Assembly: GCA_019671005.1 (NCBI GenBank)
Contig: CM033721.1
Span: 48,836,864 to 48,900,863, forward strand
Length of the DNA: 64,000 bases
Direction: 5' to 3'
From: Hibiscus mutabilis
Lineage: Eukaryota > Streptophyta > Magnoliopsida > Malvales > Malvaceae
The notes under the pieces: model-generated
The model's input: the letters and a program-made list of their open reading frames with translations, nothing else
What the model was told of the DNA's origin: nothing
The model's database searches: none
Part shown: in pieces, positions 56,756-64,000 of the stretch
Numbering within the stretch: the first letter of the stretch is position 1
Layout of the letters: the number at the start of each line of letters is the position of its first letter
Translations under genes and position numbers: made by a program

Positions 56756-58062
56756 TGTTGCGCGTATTGAGTGCTATGCAAACGCTGCAAGTATACACGT
56801 CACAAGTAATAAAGTGATAAGATAAGTATCGAGTATCATCTCCATAGGGATTGGTTTGGGTCACTTTGCTTTAGTTATCGCACTGTAAAAGTAAAAACAC
56901 AATTGATAATTGTAGGAGTTATATCTAACAAATAAAATAAAAGAGCAAGTAAATAAAATAAAGATGTAATCAAAATAGAGAGAATAGGCCAGGTTATCGT
57001 GAGTTGAGGAGTGATAGCCAATTGGATCGTCTTGGTAAAAGAGTGCAAGGGGAACTTAGTTGCCGTGGCAACTTGCGCAGTTTGGTTGCCTTGGCAACTA
57101 GTAGAACGGTTGCCTGGGCAACTGTTTGGGCGACTGGGCAGCAACTTCAAGGTTCGGCAGAGCATTCTTCAATGGTTTCTTCTTATCCCTAAGTCGAAAC
57201 TCTAGCTAATTGTGCATGCCTTGAAAATACATCCATGTGTGAATCAAGGGCGGATAACAAGCGATCTTGCGCTCCTCTTAGTTGTTGAAATCCTAAACTT
57301 ATTCCTAAGCCAGATTAGTCTTCGTTTCTAGAATCTAACTCTCCCGATATTAGATAAATAGATAGAATTACAAGATCCTCTCCCAATTCACTCGCAAACA
57401 AGAATAAAAACCAATAATGAGTAAACCTTGAATTGAAAGTGCAAACTCTTATTACCTAAACAAAATCCAGTAGTTCTCACAACCACAAAAACACAATAAC
57501 CCCAACCAATCAAGTTAGTTCATGGTTGGGTTCAAAAGATATACAAAGAATAATCCCCAAACCATGAATCTAATGGAAGCAAAGAAGAAGAAATCTATCA
57601 GCCCCCTTGAATTCTCTCCCAATCGAACTCTTCCTCCCAACTTGTTGAAATAGGCGGCTTGGGATTTTTTATATAGAAGATGGTTAGGTCAAAGTCTTTC
57701 TTTAGGAGGAAGTTAAGTAGGAATTAAATACTTTAAAAGAATATAATTATTTATTATATTTAAATTTCTTCTAGATCTTCTCCTATCTTCTTTGGGATTT
57801 AATCTCTTTTTGAATCTTCAATTCTTCTAGGATTTATCTTCTTCCACGTCATATTAGGCTTTATCTAGTCATCAATTTGAGTGCCATATCATCTTACCCT
57901 TTATCGACAATTGCCCTGGCAACTAGCTCGGCATAACCTTCATGCACTGCCCAGGCAACTGCGTCGGCATCTCCTTCTTGCACTGCCCTGGCAACTGTGT
58001 CGGCATCTCCTTCTTGTATTGCCCTGGCAACTGGTAAAAATAGTACTTTTGAACACTTAACA
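56756..58062 (-). mobile_element. 5' LTR of B
   Basis: 1307 bp from TGTTGCGCGTATTGAGTGC to CACTTAACA. It lacks about 230 bases found in the 3' LTR. Contains palindromes GTTGCCGTGGCAAC (57059), GTTGCCTTGGCAAC (57085) and GTTGCCTGGGCAAC (57109). Confidence 0.92.
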
Positions 58063-58067
58063 TTAAT
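58063..58067. other. Target-site duplication of B, right copy (TTAAT)
   Basis: Identical to 52456-52460. Confidence 0.92.
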
Positions 58068-60458
58068 CTTACCCAGAAACCAAAATCCATCCCAAGCTTA
58101 TAGACAAGACAACCGCCTGATATAGGAACACACAAACTATAAACAACTCATCACCAAAAGCTTATCATAACATAGACGTCATACAATTACTTGTGACACC
58201 TTCTAGGAGTTTTAGACTTAAACACAAAACATACTTTTTGAGCTCTTAGTGACCTTTCTTAACTTCTCTCTCGCACAAAATTAACTTCTCCTGATAGAAA
58301 ATCAAGGTGAGCAATTAGCTTGATAGCCTTGCACGTTTGATTAAACAATTGAGTGTAAATAAAATGCCAAACCAAAAACTCAAATTCATACAATAATACA
58401 ATCAAAACTATCCCCTATCAAACAACTTTCGATGACCTAGTTGTCATGCTCACTAGCCATTAAGTGAGAATTTACTTCAAGGTTGTTCATCAACCATTCG
58501 ATATGATCATGCTTCTAAAAGAAGAACTTACATCATTATGAGATATAATAATGTTACTCTATCAAGCAAATATTTTCTTAATGGTCAATTATACAAGCAA
58601 CAGTAGTTGAGTAGTATTGCCTTGACTAGTTACTAGTCTAGATGCTTAATTTCAATCACACTTATCACGAAGCAATGGCAACTTGGTACCATTGAAAACA
58701 TATTTTCTTTCAAGACATTACAAGGGTACATTTGTACCGTTCAAGGGACCATAGCCCGATTCAAGCTGAGCTCAGAAGATCTATTGCCATGCTAATCTAT
58801 CTTAGAGTAAACTAATCAAGGCTTCTTTATATAGTTTTCCAATTATTTGATGTAATCTTTATTTCAATGAATATTTAATCACAAGCTCAAAATTCTACTT
58901 AAGGCATTCTAAGTCATCCAAGTCACATTCATGATTGTTCAATCAAGTTGATAAACATTCTTACCTTGGTATACTTACCTTACCAAGAATTCGAGCCAAC
59001 AATAGCAGCAAAGGCATTCAAGTCTCTAGTTTACTCATTTAAATTAGCAACATTCAATAATATTAAGCTTTATTAAAAGCATAATTTACACTCACAATTA
59101 CCTCGAGTTATTCTTGATCGTGAATCACCACTCCCTTTTGTCTCTCATCTCCTTGATCAACTCCCTTCTTGTCTAATATAATAACAATTTAGTGGTGCAT
59201 TAGAAACAATCCCTTATCAATCAATTATTTCCTATTTGTCACACACATGCTCAAATAATCCTCAAGGTAGTATTTTCGTTTTACTTCTCTATATGTTTCT
59301 CAAATCCTACCAAAAAATTCCCATAATTTAACAATTCAAAATATTGAACATATTATAATATAAAAAATAGTCCCCTAACACCCCAAACACCTTCGAAACT
59401 GTCCCATTGCTTTACTTCACACTTTTGTTCATTTTAACAATCTCTCAACCATGTTTACAATATCCAATTACAATTCAACTATTTATTATGTTTCAAGTCC
59501 TCACTAAACACCTAAATTGGCCTTAAACAATGCTTAGTGAAATGAATTTCCCCTATACAGTCTCGTAAGTTACTACTCAAAATAGAGCAGATTCTAGCTC
59601 CCTTTGAAACTCACTTAACAATTATCAAGACTCAATCTAAGCCACTCCCTGGTTTTCCCAACGATTAATACATTCTTGCAATACCCTAAACCTACTAATT
59701 TAACCCAATTCCAATCTTAAACAATCCATAGTCAACCAATTACTAAAAACTGTTTCATTCCAAGCTAATTCTGGACAAAACAGTTTCCAAATTCTCTATT
59801 AAACCTTATATAACATCACATGGATTTGTTATGTATTTTCCAGCATTATAAATTACTAAAACATTTCAAAATTAACATTGCATTCACACTAACTTATCAA
59901 ACATGCTTCATTCTATATGGATTCCATTCTTAAACTAAAATTCTATCAACCAATTCTCATAATCAAGAAGCAATTTCCTATAATGCAAAGATCGAATCAG
60001 AATTACATCAACTACAATTACGAAACTTTGAAATAAAGAAACTACAAAAAGGAAACTTACATCCTTTGGCAAACAAATATAGTTTCAATCATCAAAATGA
60101 CTAATTCCTTAAGCAAGCTAATCACCATGAACAATTCTCTCCCTCTCTCTCTATTTTTAACTCTCGGTCTCAAGTTAGAATGAATAAGATGGTGAGGATT
60201 TGTTTGTTTCCCATTAACATCTAACCCACCACACGTGTCCCCCTTCACTTTAAGCCACAAATTAAAACTCTCATTAATTTATAAATTACCATGCAACATT
60301 CAACTTTGTAATGTAGACTTTATGGCCACTTCAATCTAGCTCCTTTATTTCTTAATCTTTCAATTCGGCCCTACAATTCATAATAGTGGTCACCTATTTC
60401 AATTATTTTAAAAGTTGTAACAAGCCAATTCTCCTAAACCAAAATTTTGGATGCTACA

Positions 60459-60737
60459 GGGATTGAGATCATCCAAGATAGGATTCAAATGGTCTCTAAT
60501 AACTCGAGGTCGAACTATTGCTTCAGGATTTGCTGCAGCATTAGGTTTATCCAGATTTTCATCTACTTGATTCCCTTGGTTGCCACCTCTATACGTGGTT
60601 CTTAAGGCTTCTTGAACGCGTCTTCTTTGGCAAAACAAGTGCTCGATTTTAGGCACTATAGGTGTTAATGGTTCTTCGGGTCTTCCTCTGGTCATGCAAT
60701 AGAACAACACCTGAAAAAGAGTAAACAAAAACAACAA
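60459..60737 (-). pseudogene. gag: Athila gag, N-terminal part (element D)
   Basis: Minus strand. The likely start is the Met at 60695 (MTRGRPEEPLTPIVPKIE), because this MTRGRP-type opening is usual for Athila gag; the 14 codons before it read as leader. It continues with FCQRRRVQEALRTTY and ends LDDLNP at the C insertion. The rest lies at 50448-51938. No stop in this part. Confidence 0.85.
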
Positions 60738-60804
60738 ATAAACTAAAACAAAGAAGAAATAAACTGGTGCAAAGACTAAACTCTAAATAACCAATTGGCA
60801 ATCT

Positions 60805-60819
60805 CCAGAAACGGCACCA
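60805..60819 (-). promoter_or_regulatory. Primer binding site of D
   Basis: Minus strand TGGTGCCGTTTCTGG, six bases after the LTR end at 60826. It is a changed form of the Athila PBS also found in B. Confidence 0.75.
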
Positions 60820-60825
60820 AAAACT

Positions 60826-62286
60826 TGTTGCGTGTTGTGATGTACTATAAATGATACGCAAATAGTGCAAGTATACACATCGAACAAGTAATACAGTGAT
60901 GAGTGAGTATCGTCTCCACAAGGATTGGAGGCCAAACTAGCTTAGTCAAAACACACAAATTTGCAACTTGAAAATAAATGCAATAGCAATAGGAAACAAG
61001 TTTAGAAATGTTGTAGGAAACAAGTTTAGAAATGTTGTAGCAAACAACTGTAATATAAACTAGGTTGAAACAAGGATACTTCAAACGTCCTCTTACGTGT
61101 ACGAAGCTCTCTATTGGGATGACATGCTGGGCTTATCAAGGACTCCTATGTCTAAGTCTCAAGAATGTTTAGCTCTAACTTGCTCATATCATGCTCGATA
61201 GAGTTTACTAAGGTGTTTCTAAACTATCTCTAGCAAGAAACCTGAAAGTCAGAATGCTATGGCAATACCTCTTGGCGTGAACCCTAGCAAGCTACTATCC
61301 TTGAAGTTCTACTCATTTTAGTCGTTGAAACTCTACACTTATCTCTAAAGTGGGTTAGGATTTTGCCTCTCAGCATCAAACCCCATTGTCCACGTAGATC
61401 TAAACCTAACTCTCTCAAATATTAAGTATCCAACACCTAAGCAAAGGCGAACTCTCGAAAGCTCTTACAAGCTTAAGGCATACAAAACAATGAACAAAGC
61501 ATGTAAAGGGCAAGAAAAAAAACCAAACATTCATTCAAACTTAAAACATAATCATCCAAAACAAGCCCAAGTCACTTAAAATCAGTTCATGGTTGGGCAA
61601 ATATCATCCACAATCAATCGTTTAAAACAACCCATCCAAATATAAGGAAATGACACAGCAAAAGCAACTAAAGAAATGGAAACTCCCAAGCTGTCTTGGA
61701 CTGCCGTGAACCACTCTAAGCTTGTTGCTTCTCTCAAAGGCCAGCAAGAACACCCCTTGGAGCTTCAACAATGGAGGACACCACGATAGAGAAGATGAAT
61801 AAAGGATAATCACATTTTCTTTTTCTCTTTCTTAGCTCACAAATATCCTTTTTTCAGCTATTTTCTTTAATGTGGGTGTCTTTTTCTTTATATAGTGGGG
61901 GCTCTTAGGGTTTTGTGCCCTTAATTCCTAGGGAATATTCCTTTCACATATGGGGCCACAGTTGGCTGGCAGGTTTACATGTGGGGCTACGAAATATCTT
62001 CAGTTCGTTGTCCTCTAGCGCGCCCAGAAATGCTATCCAAAATGCTAAGACATTTTTCCTTTTCTCTTGCACTGCTCGTCATTTCCCTGCACATCACCAC
62101 ACCAAACAATAACCTTCCAAGCAGCATCATTCTTATAAATAAACAAATATAACCAAACAAATAACACCAATTTCAACTACATAAACTAAATGCAACTATA
62201 TGCTATGAAATGAGATGAAATAAGCTTAATTTCACGCAATAACCTAAGTAAAGAGGAACGAAATGTTAACATTTTACAAGGTAACA
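60826..62286 (-). mobile_element. 5' LTR of Athila D
   Basis: 1461 bp, plus strand TGTTGCGTGTTGTGATGTAC to AAGGTAACA. Collinear with 27975-29397; one small extra duplication, GTTTAGAAATGTTGTAG, occurs at about 60990-61040. Confidence 0.88.
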
Positions 62287-62291
62287 GTGTA
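62287..62291. other. Target-site duplication of D, right copy (GTGTA)
   Basis: Partner of GCATA at 27970-27974. Confidence 0.55.
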
Positions 62292-62960
62292 TCAGTGCTC
62301 TTGGACCAAATTAGCTATTTTTGAGTACCAAACACTTAGAAAAACTTTGGGGTTTAATATTTTGACTTTGAAAACATTTTAAGTTCAAATCCTTGTTAAT
62401 TTGTGAGTCTTTAAAAATTTATCCTCTTTACAAATTAGTCATTGTTATATCAAAATCAAATATAGGTTTTTATAAAAATCGTAGTAAATCACCCTAAATA
62501 CCTCTCATAAATTCTAGTATTAACTTAAGAGGGTTTTTGGTTTAGAATTTGGGGCTTTGGGGATGTTTCCCTAGCCTAATAAAGCTATTTTTGGGCTTCG
62601 GTATTGGTTCTCAAGGAGCAGTACCAGTTCCCTAGTGTTTTGGGTTTAAGAACATTGTTCCATTGCTATGAACAATGAAGAGGGTACCGATAAGCCATTC
62701 AAGGAGGTATCGGTATGAGTCGACTCGTATCGGTACGCGAAGGCAAGATGAAATTCAAGTGAGATAATTTTGTATTGGTATGTGATAAGTACCGGTACAG
62801 GCAATCTGCCCAAAAATGTTGATTTTTGTCTAGAAGGCTAAAAATTTATATCGTTCTATCCAATAAACCCTTAATGGGATCAAAAGAATTGTAAAATTAA
62901 GAAACTGAGAAATCACCTTATACTCAAGCATAAAACTTAAGAACTCGGTAGGTGCCTTGT
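62292..62960 (-). mobile_element. Probable outer part of the copia G LTR beyond D
   Basis: Continues the host sequence of D. It shares with 27500-27960 the GTATCGGTAC-type sites (about 62688-62745) and the phrase GATGAAATTCAAGT. No coding sequence. The outer LTR end and its TSD were not found. Confidence 0.5.
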
Positions 62961-63754
62961 GTGACTTATATGTTGATAGCAACCATAGGAGGGTATGGTT
63001 ATGTGATGTTGTTGTGTGCCATATGGGCACTTGGTTAATGGGACTCAAATACCCAGTGACTGTGTTGAAACAACATGGTAAGATATATTCTCGAACGTAC
63101 GTTCCTGACGCTGTGTGGCCCTGGGTCTCATTCGAAGATACTCAATGGGAGATTTTGAGTATAAAGTGTATGTTCCCGATGTTGTGTGGCCTTGGGTCTC
63201 ACTCCAGGTTTGTAAATATGATTGTTATGAAATGTTTTGATGCCATGCTATGTGTGTATGAGTTGTGGTAATATCATACTTGTTTACAATGCCATGTCAT
63301 CTTTTCTTGCTACATGCTTGTACTTATGATTTGCATGAAGCATGGTAGAGTATAGGTGTATCTACTGAGCTTTATGAGCTCGTCATTCGAAATTGTTGTT
63401 TCTGTTTGCAGGTTTTTAGGTTGCAATGTTGCATTGAAGGATCCCATTAGAGCAGGAATTTAGCTTATTGATGTGACCAAGAGTACAATACTTAGACTTT
63501 TTGGGCAATGTATTTATAGGACCCTTGATTTATGTCTATAACTCTTATTTGGATTTATTTGATCATGTCGAATGATTTATTACTTGTTTTAAATTAGAGC
63601 TCACATGTAAACGATTTAACTATTTTGAATTGCCCTCTTTAGAAACATTATTGGATTTATGAAAATGGTTATAATTTGGGCTAAATCTAGTTGAAGAATT
63701 TTACTTATGGGTTGGGCTTGAGGCCCAAATGTGACATCGATTTAGGGTATTACA
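62961..63754 (+). mobile_element. Element H: 3' part of a gypsy LTR
   Basis: Ends TTTAGGGTATTACA, as Tekay-type LTRs do. It carries a hairpin block (62972-63030), a direct repeat of about 75 bases (CGTTCCTGACGCTGTGTGGC at about 63101 and GTTCCCGATGTTGTGTGGC at about 63173), and TTTGCAGGTTTTTAGG near 63405, like a splice acceptor. The start of this LTR was not recognised, so it may be truncated. Confidence 0.55.
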
Positions 63755-64000
63755 AACACTATGTAAGATCACCATTCCAAATGATCTGAGTGAATACTAA
63801 GCTAACATAGTGCATGACCCATCTAATATTTTGGTTCGGCAGACCCAAATCATGTAGTCTCCTCAATAAAGCTCCACTCAAGACGGTCATATGCCTCTTC
63901 TAAGTCCACTTTAATCGCCATCCACTACTTCGCACCGAGTTTCTTGCTCATTGTCTGAATCACTTCCTAAGCTAGAATAACTTTATCAGTAATGTGCCAT
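63755..64000 (-). pseudogene. LINE (non-LTR) reverse transcriptase fragment
   Basis: Minus-strand translation gives DKVILA-stop-EVIQTMSKKLGAK-stop-WMAIKVDLEEAYDRLEWSFIEE. This is the plant L1-type RT block with the first catalytic Asp in VDLEEAYDRL. There are several TAG/TGA stops. It ends at the H boundary and runs off the window at 64000. Confidence 0.8.

Larger units (their letters stand above)
52461..58062 (-). mobile_element. Element B: short non-autonomous Athila-like element
   Basis: 5.6 kb, minus strand, with LTRs 52461-53995 (3') and 56756-58062 (5'), perfect TSD TTAAT, an Athila-type PBS and polypurine tract. The internal part is only 2.76 kb: gag zinc-knuckle region, a linker and small RT fragments, with no integrase, RNase H or complete RT. 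It must have been moved by proteins from full Athila elements, as known for other non-autonomous LTR elements. Confidence 0.9.
51939..60458 (-). mobile_element. Element C: ~2.9-kb solo LTR in Athila D gag, with B inside
   Basis: On the minus strand it starts TGTAGCATCCAAAATTTTGG at 60458 and ends GGGGGTATTACA at 51939. Without B (and one TSD copy) it is about 2.91 kb. It has no PBS or coding domain of its own. The two ends fall exactly in the Athila gag reading frame between LDDLNP and GIVAPEI, and there the 5-base flanks read ATCCC and ATTCT in element sense. Form of the ends (TGTA...TTACA) matches the Tekay-type LTRs here. Confidence 0.8.
27975..62286 (-). mobile_element. Element D: Athila-lineage Ty3/gypsy retrotransposon carrying nested insertions
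   Basis: Minus-strand element with LTRs at 27975-29397 (3') and 60826-62286 (5'), an Athila-type PBS at 60805-60819, gag, protease, RT, RNase H and integrase, and an extra 3' ORF. It is expanded to 34.3 kb by Tekay element E (30956-45117) and solo LTR C with B inside (51939-60458). Without these it is about 11.6 kb, a usual Athila size. Its flanks GCATA/GTGTA place it inside the LTR of copia G. Confidence 0.85.

Noticed and set aside
62961..63754. TSD for element H (AACAC after 63754)
   Set aside because: No matching AACAC followed by TG was found at a plausible left end.

Overview
This is plant nuclear DNA, probably from a eudicot, and it consists almost entirely of LTR retrotransposons. 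I found no ordinary host gene, rRNA, tRNA or CRISPR array. The evidence is AT-rich sequence, broken gag-pol reading frames of the plant Tat, Athila and Tekay/chromovirus (Ty3/gypsy) and SIRE-like (Ty1/copia) lineages, initiator-Met and Athila-type primer binding sites, and several 5-bp target-site duplications (TSDs). It looks like heterochromatin or pericentromeric sequence. The species cannot be named from it.

Layout. (1) 1-16273, + strand: a decayed Tat element. It has gag, protease, RT, RNase H, an extra second RNase H and integrase at 480-6612, a non-coding tail with a 35-bp hairpin repeat array (8030-8527), a polypurine tract at 8593-8607 and a 3' LTR from 8608 to 16273. That LTR is split by a 5.57-kb non-coding solo-LTR-like element J (10312-15882). 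(2) 16274-18730, - strand: the 3' end and integrase of an Athila-like element (I). (3) About 19071 upward, - strand: a SIRE-like copia element (G). Its RNase H is split by solo LTR F (19424-22798, TSD AAACT) and its 5' LTR starts at 26924. (4) 27975-62286, - strand: an Athila element (D) inserted in the copia LTR. Inside D are a Tekay-type element E (30956-45117, +) whose 5' LTR holds solo LTR A (31990-35314, TSD GACTT), and solo LTR C (51939-60458, -) which holds a small non-autonomous Athila-like element B (52461-58062, -, TSD TTAAT). (5) 62292-64000: leftover copia LTR, the 3' part of another gypsy LTR (H), and a LINE reverse transcriptase fragment.

The insertion order is readable: G is oldest; then F and D entered G; C and E entered D; B entered C and A entered E. 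Every polyprotein has stops or frameshifts, so nothing here looks able to move by itself.

The most unusual signal is not a gene. Several unrelated LTR families, and the Tat tail, carry arrays of short hairpins whose loops are conserved while stems differ from copy to copy with both arms changed together. The Athila elements carry a related hairpin with loop TCCT beside each polypurine-like tract, in two places per element where both can be seen. Palindromic GTATCGATAC-type sites are shared by a gypsy solo-LTR family and the copia LTR. These look like maintained or copy-corrected foldback structures and deserve a systematic check.
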